From: Candidatus Binatia bacterium
Lineage (GTDB): Bacteria > Desulfobacterota > Binatia > Bin18
Assembly (NCBI GenBank): GCA_022820725.1
Contig: JAJEFA010000009.1
Location: 349,842 to 413,841, forward strand
Length of the DNA: 64,000 nt
Direction of reading: 5' to 3'
Position 1 is the stretch's first letter. Every line of letters starts with the position of its first letter. Of this stretch, positions 8,707-16,902 are shown in pieces. The notes beneath the pieces are model-generated. The model saw nothing but the letters and a program-made list of their open reading frames with translations, did not search any database and was not told the DNA's origin. The position numbers were made by a program, and so were the translations under genes.

Positions 8707-8865
8707 ATGGGCGCCAAGCATGCATTGATCTCCTTGGTCTATCTCGTTGGTGCAGCCCTCATTTTCAGTCTTGCGCGGGCGGAGTTTTGGCAGGGGCGGA
8801 TGCCCGCAGCGGACCCCTTAGAACACCATGACGAGCTGCCAGACTTTGCCTCGTCCGTGATATAG
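8707..8865 (+). CDS. Possible small membrane protein, 52 aa
   Basis: An ATG-started frame encodes one hydrophobic helix (ALISLVYLVGAALIFSLA) followed by a polar tail ending ELPDFASSVI. No Shine-Dalgarno sequence is visible before the ATG. The longer frame starting at 8482 has an unconvincing N-terminal part. I recognise no family. The rest of this 502-base gap holds only the inverted repeats listed separately. Confidence 0.25.
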   Translation: MGAKHALISLVYLVGAALIFSLARAEFWQGRMPAADPLEHHDELPDFASSVI

Positions 8866-8897
8866 GCTGGGCACTTCCCGCTTGGTTTTGGCGCTTC

Positions 8898-8922
8898 TTT
8901 CTTTCCTGTGATAGGAAAGAAA
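8898..8922. promoter_or_regulatory. Inverted repeat just upstream of fbp
   Basis: TTTCTTTCC (8898-8906) and GGAAAGAAA (8914-8922) form a perfect 9-bp inverted repeat with seven bases between. It lies 45 bases before the fbp start, a position suitable for an operator or 5'-UTR hairpin. Confidence 0.4.
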
Positions 8923-8966
8923 ACCGGGTCGTGTCATACGAAGAATAGCTGCGTAAGGAGGATGGT

Positions 8967-9962
8967 ATGTCCGACGAGAGGATCACGTTAACCCGTCATA
9001 TTCTCATGCAACAACAGCAACATCCGGGTGCAACCGGAGAATTCTCTATTCTCTTGTCCCAAATTGCGCTGGCCGCAAAGAGAATCTCCCGACGGCTGAG
9101 GGTGGCCGGGCTGACCGGCGCGCTCGGGGCAAAAGACGAGATCAATGTGCAGGGCGAAATCGTTCAGAAGTTGGACGAAATCTCGAATGACGCCTTCCTC
9201 GAATCGTTTGCCTATGGCGAACTCGTGTCGGACATGGTGTCCGAAGAGATGGATCAGCCGGCACAGATCCTGGGGAACGCCGACAAGGGGAAATATGTTG
9301 TCTTTGTCGATCCGCTGGACGGCTCGTCCAACATCGACGTCGATGTCACGATCGGCTCCATTTTCTCCATACACCGTCGGCCGGCGGGTAGCGGTGATGC
9401 CTTAAAAAAGGCGTTGCACCTCAAGGGCAGAGAGCAGGTTGCAGCCGGCTATGCCTTGTACGGACCCAATACCATGCTGGTCTATACCGCGGGTGCGGGC
9501 GTACACGGTTTTACCCTTGATCCCGGTATTGGTGATTTTTTTCTGTCGCACGAGAATATTCATATTCCGCGCCGCGGCTCGACGTACAGCATCAACGAAG
9601 GCCGCCGTAACGCCTGGTTTCCCGAAACGCGGGACTATGTCGAATATTTGCAGACGACAGACAAAGACTCTGGACGGCCCTACTCCGGACGCTACGTGGG
9701 TTCCTTTGTCGCGGATTTTCACCGTACTTTGCTGAAAGGCGGCATCTTTCTCTATCCAGCCGACCCCAAGAACACGAACGGCAAGCTGCGGCTGATGTAC
9801 GAGGCCGCGCCTATGGCCCTGGTCATCGAACAAGCCGGCGGTCAGGCCAGTAACGGGCGGCGGCCGATTCTGGACCTCGTTCCCGATGCTCTGCATCAAC
9901 GCACCCCCCTCCTCATTGGCAGTGCCGAGGATGTGGAACGGGCAGAGTCTTTTTATGCATAA
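8967..9962 (+). CDS. fbp: Fructose-1,6-bisphosphatase class I
   Basis: 331 residues, normal length for class I FBPase. Metal and substrate motifs are visible: SEEMDQP, VFVDPLDGSSNIDVDV (the DPLDGS signature) and GKLRLMYEAAPMALVIEQAGG near the C-terminus. The enzyme hydrolyses fructose 1,6-bisphosphate to fructose 6-phosphate in gluconeogenesis or the Calvin cycle. A strong AAGGAGG precedes the ATG. The aldolase gene follows after 46 bases, so the two consecutive gluconeogenic steps are probably co-transcribed. No Calvin-cycle gene is nearby, which favours a gluconeogenic role. Confidence 0.95.
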   Translation: MSDERITLTRHILMQQQQHPGATGEFSILLSQIALAAKRISRRLRVAGLTGALGAKDEINVQGEIVQKLDEISNDAFLESFAYGELVSDMVSEEMDQPAQILGNADKGKYVVFVDPLDGSSNIDVDVTIGSIFSIHRRPAGSGDALKKALHLKGREQVAAGYALYGPNTMLVYTAGAGVHGFTLDPGIGDFFLSHENIHIPRRGSTYSINEGRRNAWFPETRDYVEYLQTTDKDSGRPYSGRYVGSFVADFHRTLLKGGIFLYPADPKNTNGKLRLMYEAAPMALVIEQAGGQASNGRRPILDLVPDALHQRTPLLIGSAEDVERAESFYA

Positions 9963-10008
9963 ACGGCACTGATATGTATCTCAAGAACGCCCGTGAGGAG
10001 GTAGGATC

Positions 10009-10932
10009 ATGACGGAACGCGTACAAGAAATCCTGAGTTGGTATGATGGCGACAATCCCGGCTCGCGGACGAATATCGCCCGCTTACTCAATCATGGCCG
10101 TCTCGGCGGCACCGGCAAGCTGGTCATCCTGCCGGTTGACCAGGGATTTGAGCACGGGCCGGCCCGCAGCTTTGCGCCGAATCCCGCGGGCTACGACCCG
10201 AACTACCACTTCCAGCTCGCTATTGACGCCGGCTGTAATGCCTATGCCGCCCCGCTGGGTTTTCTCGAAGCGGGAGCCGACACCTTCCTCGATCGGGTTC
10301 CCCTCATCCTCAAGCTCAACAACCACGATGTGCTGCACGATGAAAAAGACCCCCTGTCGTCTGTGACGAGCAGTGTTGACGACGCGCTCCGGCTCGGTTG
10401 TGCCGCAGTCGGGTTTACGATTTATCCGGGCTCATCCTCGGCCCAGACCATGTACGAACAACTGCGGGAAATCACCAAAGAGGCCAAGTCCAAGGGGCTG
10501 GCGGTCGTGGTGTGGTCATACCCGCGCGGCTCGGGTCTGAGCAAGGCCGGGGAGACGGCGATTGATGTCGTAGCCTATGCCGCGCAGATCGCCGCCCAGA
10601 TGGGGGCGCATATCATTAAGGTGAAGCTGCCCAGCAGTCATATTGAACTGCCTGAGGCGCAAAAGGCGTATCAGAAACATCACGTGCCCATTGAGACGCC
10701 GGCCGAACGTGTCCGCCACGTTGTGCAGAGCGCGTTCAACAACAAACGGATTGTCATCTTCTCGGGTGGCGCAGCCAAGGGTGACCTGGAATTCTTCGAT
10801 GAAGTCCGCGCGATTCGTGACGGCGGCGGGTTTGGGTCGATTATTGGTCGGAACTCGTTTCAACGCATCAAAGAAGACGCACATACATTCCTGGACACGG
10901 TGATGGGGATTTACGAAGGGTCGGTACAGTAG
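10009..10932 (+). CDS. Class I fructose-bisphosphate aldolase, DhnA/archaeal type
   Basis: 307 residues of the DhnA/FbaB family. LVILPVDQGFEHGPARSF, the NYHFQLAIDAGCNAYAAPLGFLE region, and HIIKVKLPSSHIELPEA are conserved; the Lys in IIKVKLP is the expected Schiff-base residue. FSGGAAKG and IIGRNSFQR are phosphate-binding segments. It interconverts fructose bisphosphate and triose phosphates, one step before FBPase encoded upstream. GTGAGGAGGTAGG supplies a good ribosome site. This is the archaeal-type enzyme, unrelated to the zinc class II aldolase used by many bacteria. Confidence 0.92.
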   Translation: MTERVQEILSWYDGDNPGSRTNIARLLNHGRLGGTGKLVILPVDQGFEHGPARSFAPNPAGYDPNYHFQLAIDAGCNAYAAPLGFLEAGADTFLDRVPLILKLNNHDVLHDEKDPLSSVTSSVDDALRLGCAAVGFTIYPGSSSAQTMYEQLREITKEAKSKGLAVVVWSYPRGSGLSKAGETAIDVVAYAAQIAAQMGAHIIKVKLPSSHIELPEAQKAYQKHHVPIETPAERVRHVVQSAFNNKRIVIFSGGAAKGDLEFFDEVRAIRDGGGFGSIIGRNSFQRIKEDAHTFLDTVMGIYEGSVQ

Positions 10933-10972
10933 CTGCCCTGCCCGTCTTTCTTACAAATCACGGTTCTCTCCC

Positions 10973-10999
10973 GGAGAGGGGCGCAAAATGTCCCTCTCC
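10973..10999. terminator. Hairpin between convergent genes, possible bidirectional terminator
   Basis: GGAGAGGG (10973-10980) pairs with CCCTCTCC (10992-10999). It lies between the plus-strand aldolase and the minus-strand glycosyltransferase. A clear T-run is missing on both strands, so termination is plausible from position only. Confidence 0.4.
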
Positions 11000-11004
11000 G
11001 CTAT

Positions 11005-11682
11005 CTAGCGCGTATCCGCATAGAACGTCTTGAGTGCGGCCGGTGAAACCCCAAGGAAATGGCATAGCCGCAGCCCCCACATGAGCAGAATGGTTTTTGT
11101 GACGCCGTGCTTCTGCCAGCGGCGGGCCGAGGTTTTCACCCGTGCTCGTAAGCAGGCAATTTTTCCCGACCGTTTGAGTTGGCGGCTGAATTCCAGGTCT
11201 TCCATGATGTCCCACTCCGGGTAGCCGCCAATCGTTTCAAATACTGCACGACGGACGAAAATTCCCTGGTCGCCAGTGGCAATGCCGGTCAGACGGGAGC
11301 GGATATTCATCAGGGTGCCGATTGCCCGGAAGGGCCAGCCCGGTGCGTCCACACGGACGTCAAACCGCCCGCCTACAACCTCAGGATCGGCCAGAGCGTC
11401 CGCGATCAACTCGGAAAACTGTTCTGGGGGGATGGTATCCGCATGGAGAAAGAGCAGCGCTTCTCCACTTGCTGCTCGGGCTCCAGCATTCATCTGACGG
11501 GCGCGACCACGCGGCGCTGCAACGAGCCGGTCAACGTATGGCCGCACGCACTCCGCTGTTCCGTCCTCACTGCCGCCATCCACAACAATGATCTCGCAGT
11601 CACCCACCTGTCGAACCCAACGGAGCGTCCGCTCAATAGTTCCGGCCTCGTTCAGTGTTGGGATAATAATGCTGACGCGCAT
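11005..11682 (-). CDS. Family 2 glycosyltransferase, TIGR04283 (arsenosugar-type) group
   Basis: 225 residues, GT-A fold. It starts MRVSIIIPTLNEAGTIERTL; IIVVDGGSEDGT and the acceptor-metal motif LFLHADTIPP follow, with an Arg-rich RGRARQMNAGA segment characteristic of TIGR04283. The C-terminal half GVTKTILLMWGLRLCHFLG is also typical of this group. Members are annotated as arsenosugar-biosynthesis glycosyltransferases in some clusters, but no arsenic gene is present here, so the substrate is open. It is the last gene of a five-gene minus-strand cluster and overlaps the stop of the previous gene (TGATG). Confidence 0.85.
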   Translation of the reverse strand: MRVSIIIPTLNEAGTIERTLRWVRQVGDCEIIVVDGGSEDGTAECVRPYVDRLVAAPRGRARQMNAGARAASGEALLFLHADTIPPEQFSELIADALADPEVVGGRFDVRVDAPGWPFRAIGTLMNIRSRLTGIATGDQGIFVRRAVFETIGGYPEWDIMEDLEFSRQLKRSGKIACLRARVKTSARRWQKHGVTKTILLMWGLRLCHFLGVSPAALKTFYADTR

Positions 11683-11999
11683 CAGCCCCCTACCCGTAGA
11701 AAGGCCATGGTCAGTTGGTGCTTAAAGCGTGCCTGGTCCGCCCCAGTGACGTTTTTATATAAAATACGCAGAAGCGTGCGCTGGACAAGAAGCGTGGGGC
11801 TGAACGGGCTACGCTTCGGTTCGAGCGGATGCATAACCAGCTCAAGCGTTCCCCGGCCGAGTGCCGTCCGGTAATGCCGATCCGTGTCTCCGTCTTCCTG
11901 GGTATACGTATAGTCATGCTGACGAAAAAGGTTTTCGAGGCGAGAAATGACCTCGTCTGGAGAAAAGGCCACATTCCATTCCATTGTGGTGTCTGTCAT
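11682..11999 (-). CDS. Small cytoplasmic protein of unknown function in glycan cluster
   Basis: 105 residues with no signal peptide or membrane segment. ATG at 11999 is preferred because it overlaps the upstream stop (ATGA) and has AGGAGA before it; a start 15 codons earlier is possible but would lie inside the neighbour. The sequence EWNVAFSPDEVISRLENLF suggests an alternating alpha/beta fold, and FKHQLTMAFLRVGG ends it. I do not recognise the family. It sits between two glycosyltransferases, overlapping both, so it probably works with them. Confidence 0.75.
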   Translation of the reverse strand: MTDTTMEWNVAFSPDEVISRLENLFRQHDYTYTQEDGDTDRHYRTALGRGTLELVMHPLEPKRSPFSPTLLVQRTLLRILYKNVTGADQARFKHQLTMAFLRVGG

Positions 12000-12700
12000 G
12001 CGGCTCTCCTCGCGTATCGAAAGACCGTCCAGAGAATTTTCCATCCAGCTAATATGGTCCCTTTGATCGTTCCGCTCACTTTTGAGGTGCCAATCCGCTG
12101 ACGATAGCGAACCGGCACCTCAGTGATACGTAGCCCATGGCGTATGGCCTTAATCTGCATTTCAACCGTCCAGCCATAGGTTTTATCCTGCATCTCAATA
12201 GCCAGGAGTTTCGGAAAACGAATGGCGCGAAACGGCCCAAGATCGGTATAGCTGAAACCGTACAGGAGACGGATGAGCCACGTGGCCAGCGCATTACCCA
12301 ACCGCGCATGAGAGAGCAGCGCGCCCGCCCCGGCTCGCTGCGGCCGGGAGCCGATCACCATGTCGTATCCTTCCTCAAGAATGGGTCGCACAACGTCGCC
12401 GAGTTCGTCAGGATAATCGCTGTAATCACCATCGAGAAAAACGAGGATATCGGGGTGCTTGTCCTGCAGATACGCAATACCCGTCAGACAGGCCCAGCCA
12501 TAGCCGCGACGCGGTTCATTGAGAACGGTCGCCCCATGGGCTTGGGCCACCGCTGCGGTCCGGTCGGATGAGCCGTTGTCGACAACCACGACTTCCGCAA
12601 GCCGCTCCCACGGCAAGTCTCCCAGCACCTGGGGCAGAGATGCCTCTTCGTTGAGGGCTGGGATGACCACCGCAATACGTTCCGGGTCTTCTGTCTTCAT
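11996..12700 (-). CDS. Family 2 glycosyltransferase (dolichol-phosphate mannosyltransferase-like)
   Basis: 234 residues. IAVVIPALNEEASLPQVL, VVVDNGSSDRTAA and LVFLDGDYSDYPDEL (the DGD metal motif) define a GT2 fold. GFSYTDLGPFRAIR and GWTVEMQIKAIRHGLRITEVPVRYR match the polyprenyl-phosphate mannosyl/glucosyltransferase branch. Such enzymes transfer a sugar from a nucleotide to a lipid carrier at the inner membrane. The next-but-one gene encodes a GT-C membrane glycosyltransferase that would use a lipid-linked sugar, which fits. No C-terminal membrane helices are present. It overlaps the downstream gene by four bases. Confidence 0.88.
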   Translation of the reverse strand: MKTEDPERIAVVIPALNEEASLPQVLGDLPWERLAEVVVVDNGSSDRTAAVAQAHGATVLNEPRRGYGWACLTGIAYLQDKHPDILVFLDGDYSDYPDELGDVVRPILEEGYDMVIGSRPQRAGAGALLSHARLGNALATWLIRLLYGFSYTDLGPFRAIRFPKLLAIEMQDKTYGWTVEMQIKAIRHGLRITEVPVRYRQRIGTSKVSGTIKGTILAGWKILWTVFRYARRAA

Positions 12701-12703
12701 ACG

Positions 12704-13417
12704 CTACGGCAGCAGCTCAAAGATCACCTGCACTGGAGTACGATCAGGCGGCAATCTCTCCGTATCTATCTGAAACCGTCCCGGCCGGGCCATATAGTCG
12801 GCGATACTCAATTTGCCGTTGCTGAGCTTGCCGCTCGGACAACTGTATAAGCACACCAGGCAGCCCGGCCGGGGGGCAAACGGCACCCGATTAAACCAGC
12901 GGCCCCGATTGCCTTCGAAATTCCAGACCGGAAGCTGTGGATCGGAGGGAGACGAACGGAGGATACGGTAGATCGGGAGGCGCTTGGGCGCACCCTGCCA
13001 GGAGAGAAACACGGCGAAGCGGCTACCGCTGGCCTTCTGCTGCGAGGCAGGACTGTCCGGATCGGCCCGCTGCGTCCAGGCCTCCATCGACAGCGTATTA
13101 CCCGGTTGGCCACCAATTTTGATCAAAGCGTCGTGAAAGGTGAGATCATCAACCGGTGTCTCAATGAGCGCATTTTTGGAGTGACCGCCCTTCCAGGTCA
13201 ACAAATGGTAGTGTGCCTCGTCGCCTTCGGCCCGATTAAAGCGGCCGGGATAGATAACACCATAGAGGGTGACCTGTTTCGACTCCGAAGAAATAACAAG
13301 CGGTGTCTCCATCGTTGCCGGCTGACTCGCTCGGGCGAGCGACGGGCTGCCCCCCAAGAAGCAAACGACGCTCAGGAAGACGAGGTAAAACTTCCGTGCC
13401 ACGGTCTGGCTCTTCAT
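12704..13417 (-). CDS. Exported YdjY-like protein
   Basis: 237 residues. ATG at 13417 overlaps the upstream stop (ATGA) and gives a clean signal peptide (FYLVFLSVVCFLGG...SLARAS). The body has VTLYGVIYPGRFN, then HYHLLTWKGG and DLTFHDALIKIGGQPGNTL, which resemble the YdjY domain family; assignment is moderate. A Cys-rich spot GCLVCLYSC near the C-terminus could bind metal or form disulfides. Function of YdjY proteins is not established. It is embedded in a glycan-synthesis cluster and likely periplasmic. Confidence 0.7.
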   Translation of the reverse strand: MKSQTVARKFYLVFLSVVCFLGGSPSLARASQPATMETPLVISSESKQVTLYGVIYPGRFNRAEGDEAHYHLLTWKGGHSKNALIETPVDDLTFHDALIKIGGQPGNTLSMEAWTQRADPDSPASQQKASGSRFAVFLSWQGAPKRLPIYRILRSSPSDPQLPVWNFEGNRGRWFNRVPFAPRPGCLVCLYSCPSGKLSNGKLSIADYMARPGRFQIDTERLPPDRTPVQVIFELLP

Positions 13418-14808
13418 ACCAGCGGGATTCTCCCCATCCGTATCCGCCATGATTCCCACGCCAGGACGGCGTAAAAAGGCAGATATTCCAACCAGACTAC
13501 CCAGCGAAACGTCTCCGGCTCGCCGCGATAGAGAAAGTAAAAGGCAGTGTAATATAGTCCTAAGAGACCGGACAAGAGCAGCCAGGAAGCGCGTGGAAAA
13601 AGGCAGACAAACGGTATCACCCACATAAAATACCACGGATTGCCGACCGGGCTGAGTAGGAGCAAGGTCCCCACCACAAAGAAACATCCAGACAAGAGTC
13701 TACCGTCATTCCCCTCACTATTCCGACGTAAAGCAATACACACCGCTCCGATCAGACAGCCCACCACCATGCCGTTCGCCAGCCAACGATCGGCGATCAG
13801 CTGATGTAATAGAGGAAAGACAAAGCTGTTGGTTTGCCAGGACTCGGCAAAGGTGACAAAGCCCTGCCACAGCCCGTTCCCAGCAGCCGCGAATGGTGCA
13901 TAGCCACCAGCGATCACCAGACCGGCCAGCGCGAGTCCGCCGCACGCTCTTCCACGTCCGTAACGCCGCCAGGCATGCCAAGCAAAAAGGGGCAGCAGGA
14001 CAACGGGAAAGATCTTCCCCAATATGGCCCCACCCAGGCTGAGAAACCCAACCGACAGCCGTCCGGTGACAAGCGCCAGCAGGGCCAGCACCAGCAGAAA
14101 GGTCGGCACGACATCATAATGCGACGAGTTGATCGTTTCTTTGATAACCAGCGGTGACCAGGCGTAGACCAGTACCCACAGCGGGGAACTCCCCAGGTGA
14201 CATAATAATCTGACAATGACCAGACACACTGCCAGGTCAAAGCAGAAGAAAATGAGACGCAAGGCGAGCAAACTACCCGGTGCAATCAGGGCGGCCAGAC
14301 CGAACACGGCTTGCGCAACCGGGGGGTAGAGGGTCGGCACGTCCGGGTGATTTATGCGCGACAAGAGCAGGCCAAGGTGCGCATCCGTTTCGGCCAACTC
14401 CCGGTAGGGTTGGAGCGGCCCTTCTTTTCCGTTGTCCGTTTGTACCTCTCGCGGAGTGAAACGGTAAGGATTCAGACCGCTGGCAACCACCTTGCCATCC
14501 CATAGATAACGATAGAAGTCGTCCTCCTGAATGGGCTCGGAGAAGAGGAGGATAAGACGAAAGAGCGCCGCAAAGATCAATATCAGCGTGAGTGATCCAG
14601 ACTCGATGGCTTGTCGTCTGACCCGCCAGGTCGCTACGGCATAGACAATAAACGCAAGGCCGTACACCCCCACAAAGCCCAGGATCGGCCGGTCCTGGTG
14701 CCCGTAGCCATAGCTGAACGACTGGCTCAACCAGGCGATAGCGGCATAGAGAATCAGCGAGAGCACGCCGAGAACGGTCAGCCAGGAGGAAAGACAGCGG
14801 TCAGGCAT
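13414..14808 (-). CDS. Polytopic GT-C type glycosyl/mannosyltransferase
   Basis: 464 residues with roughly ten or more hydrophobic segments. The first loop holds EPIQEDDFYRYLWDGKV, the acidic catalytic motif seen in polyprenol-phosphate-mannose-dependent GT-C enzymes, and NPYRFTP follows it. A second loop has NHPDVPTLYPPVAQ. Such enzymes move a sugar from a lipid-linked donor to an acceptor on the outer face of the inner membrane. It is the first gene of the minus-strand cluster, and the GT2 enzyme two genes later could supply the lipid-linked donor. The acceptor is unknown. Confidence 0.82.
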   Translation of the reverse strand: MPDRCLSSWLTVLGVLSLILYAAIAWLSQSFSYGYGHQDRPILGFVGVYGLAFIVYAVATWRVRRQAIESGSLTLILIFAALFRLILLFSEPIQEDDFYRYLWDGKVVASGLNPYRFTPREVQTDNGKEGPLQPYRELAETDAHLGLLLSRINHPDVPTLYPPVAQAVFGLAALIAPGSLLALRLIFFCFDLAVCLVIVRLLCHLGSSPLWVLVYAWSPLVIKETINSSHYDVVPTFLLVLALLALVTGRLSVGFLSLGGAILGKIFPVVLLPLFAWHAWRRYGRGRACGGLALAGLVIAGGYAPFAAAGNGLWQGFVTFAESWQTNSFVFPLLHQLIADRWLANGMVVGCLIGAVCIALRRNSEGNDGRLLSGCFFVVGTLLLLSPVGNPWYFMWVIPFVCLFPRASWLLLSGLLGLYYTAFYFLYRGEPETFRWVVWLEYLPFYAVLAWESWRIRMGRIPLV

Positions 14809-14865
14809 ATTTGAAAATTTTCAAGCCCTGCTCTCTTGGGTTGGAAAAGGATTTCTTCCAAAAGG

Positions 14866-14939
14866 CGCGCCCGGGGTGACTCGAACACCCAACCTACGGG
14901 TTCGAAGCCCGGTGCTCTATCCAATTGAGCTACGGGCGC
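14866..14939 (-). tRNA. tRNA-Arg, anticodon UCG
   Basis: A 74-base cloverleaf on the minus strand. The acceptor GCGCCCG (14939-14933) pairs with CGGGCGC (14873-14867), with discriminator G at 14866. The D stem is GCTC/GAGC, the anticodon loop CTTCGAA reads codon CGA, and the T arm contains TTCGAGT between GGGTG and CACCC. CCA is not encoded. It lies between the glycan cluster and modC, transcribed in the same direction as both. Confidence 0.95.
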
Positions 14940-15038
14940 GTTGTGGAAAAATCGGGCCCCAAGCCTATGTCGCAGGCCGTGAGAGCGCAAGTCCGGCCGT
15001 CGATGGGAAGGAGGACCTTCTCCCCTTTTGGAAGGAGG

Positions 15039-16214
15039 TTATGTCCTGCGACGTTCTCCGGTGCGGTACAATCGGCACGAGGTTGCCTTAATCACCAGGA
15101 ACACCTCGCTTCCAACCCGCAGCCCTAACTCAACAAACGACTTCTCAGTCACCTCAACAGTCAGCGGCGGCAGGTCGGGGCTGAGTTCGGCCGTTACCAA
15201 CCCAACATGGTCAACGGAACGGAGTTGGGTGATACGGGCGGGCAGAACATTGCGGGCGGAGAGCCCTTCTGGCCGCCGCGTGGCCAGCATAATATCGTGC
15301 GCGGGAATCCCGGCCAGCAGCGCCTCTCCCGGTTGTGCCTCGGAGCGGAGCGTCACCAGCTCGACCGACACTCGTTCAGCGTCTCCCCCTTCGCCCAAGC
15401 GCACCTGCCCCGTGCTGCCACCTCCCTCCATCGCATAGCAGGGCAGGATATTCTCGAAGCCGTGCTGTTCGGCCAGGGGGAAAATATGAGAGGCAGTCAG
15501 CACTGCGCGTGGGTCGCCATGCGAGATAATCGTTCCGTCTCTGAGCACGATCAGATCGTCGCACAGGGCCTGCACTTCGAGCGGGTCATGCGACACGAAC
15601 AGCATGGGAATTTGGAATTCTGCCCGTACCCGCCGCAGAAAGGGCAGGAGTTTGCGTCTCAGGGCAACGTCCAACGAGGCAAACGGCTCGTCAAGCAGGA
15701 GTAAGCGCGGACCGGAACATAGGGCGCGTCCGAGGGCGACGCGCTGCCGTTCGCCACCGGACAAGGCATGCACGCTGCGCTCAAGGAGTGGGCCGAGTTC
15801 GAGGATGTGGACCGCGGTTTCAAACGTCCGTCGAACAGGATGACCGCGCCGCACGCCGCGTTTCCTGCCGGCCAGTAGATTGTGCCGAACGTCCTTGTGC
15901 GGGAAAAGTAAACCGTCCTGGGGGACATACCCGATATGCCGTTGCGATGGCTTGACAAACACCCCTCGCTCGCTGTCCAACCACGTCTCTTCCCCTAGCA
16001 CAATAATTCCTCGCGCCTGGCGCCGGACGCCACAGATCGTTTCCAGCAGGCTGGTTTTGCCCGCCCCGGAGACACCGAAAATCCCGGTCACATGTTTTTC
16101 AGTACGCAGGTCTATATTCAGATCAAAACGGTCCAGTGGGAGGCGAACCTGCACGGTCAGGCCATCCAGCGAACCGTCCTGTAGACTGTCGTGGGTGGGC
16201 GGAACGCTAGTCAT
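15039..16214 (-). CDS. modC: Molybdate ABC transporter ATP-binding protein
   Basis: 391 residues. Walker A is GVSGAGKTSLLETICG, the signature LSGGERQRVALGRAL and Walker B LLLLDEPFASLD. Residues after about 290 form the TOBE/MOP molybdate-binding domain (LPARITQLRSVDHVGLVTAEL...LRVGSEVFLVIKA). It powers molybdate (or tungstate) import at the cytoplasmic face. Its ATG overlaps the modB stop by one base, and modA lies before modB, giving the usual order A-B-C. No ModE repressor or molybdoenzyme gene is visible in the window. Confidence 0.93.
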   Translation of the reverse strand: MTSVPPTHDSLQDGSLDGLTVQVRLPLDRFDLNIDLRTEKHVTGIFGVSGAGKTSLLETICGVRRQARGIIVLGEETWLDSERGVFVKPSQRHIGYVPQDGLLFPHKDVRHNLLAGRKRGVRRGHPVRRTFETAVHILELGPLLERSVHALSGGERQRVALGRALCSGPRLLLLDEPFASLDVALRRKLLPFLRRVRAEFQIPMLFVSHDPLEVQALCDDLIVLRDGTIISHGDPRAVLTASHIFPLAEQHGFENILPCYAMEGGGSTGQVRLGEGGDAERVSVELVTLRSEAQPGEALLAGIPAHDIMLATRRPEGLSARNVLPARITQLRSVDHVGLVTAELSPDLPPLTVEVTEKSFVELGLRVGSEVFLVIKATSCRLYRTGERRRT

Positions 16215-16897
16215 TATGGACGGGCCACCCTGGGGAGTGCGCGGCCGTGTCCCAACAGTTCAGCACTCAGAATGGCTAGGAAGCCCAACACAATGGCGAC
16301 CAACATGAAAAAATCGGCTCTGGCCTGCGCGCCGACCTGCTGGGCGCTGAAAATAGCCGAGGCTATCGTTTGCGTTCTGCCTGGAATATTGCCGGCAATG
16401 GTGACGGTGGCGCCGAACTCACCCATGGCTCGCGTAAAACCGAGGATGACGGCCCCCAGCAAGCCGCGCCGGGCCATGGGTAAGCTGTACTGAAAAAAAG
16501 TGGCCAGCCGGCCGTGCCCCAGGGTGTGAGCCATCAATTCGAGCCGCGGATTGATACCTTCAAACGTTGCCTTTGCAGTCCGCGCAACGAGCGGCAGGGA
16601 CATGGTCGCCGTGGCAATGACCGCCCCTTTCCAGGTGAGCAGTATGTTCAAATCAAACCCGAGCGTCTCCCGTCCTAAGGGTCCATCGACCGCAAACAGC
16701 CGTAACAAGAGAAAGCCGACTGCAGTGGGCGGCAGAACGAGCGGTAAGCCGACCAGCGCAGACAGAACATTCTTGCCGAAGAATTCGTATCGGGCCAGGA
16801 CATAACCCAGGACCGTGGCTGGCAACAGTACAATCAGAGTTGATACGGTTGCGACTTGGAGCGTCAGCAGGATAACTGACAATACTTCGGGACTCAT
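16214..16897 (-). CDS. modB: Molybdate ABC transporter permease
   Basis: About 227 residues starting MSPEVLSVILLTLQVATVSTLIV; a GTG at 16906 overlapping the modA stop (GTGA) is an equally possible start. The upstream extension to 17044 runs into modA and is not protein-like. Five or so membrane helices are visible, with GLPLVLPPTAVGFLLL and the permease EAA-like loop ELMAHTLGHGRLATFFQYSLPMARRGLLGAVILGFTRAMGEFGATVTIAGN, which matches ModB. IPGRTQTIASAIF is another typical ModB segment. Confidence 0.92.
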   Translation of the reverse strand: MSPEVLSVILLTLQVATVSTLIVLLPATVLGYVLARYEFFGKNVLSALVGLPLVLPPTAVGFLLLRLFAVDGPLGRETLGFDLNILLTWKGAVIATATMSLPLVARTAKATFEGINPRLELMAHTLGHGRLATFFQYSLPMARRGLLGAVILGFTRAMGEFGATVTIAGNIPGRTQTIASAIFSAQQVGAQARADFFMLVAIVLGFLAILSAELLGHGRALPRVARP

Positions 16898-16902
16898 GGT
16901 AG

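Noticed and set aside
8482..8865. 127-codon frame in the fbp upstream gap
   Set aside because: The first 75 codons show no protein character and cross two inverted repeats; only the last 52 codons were kept, at low confidence.
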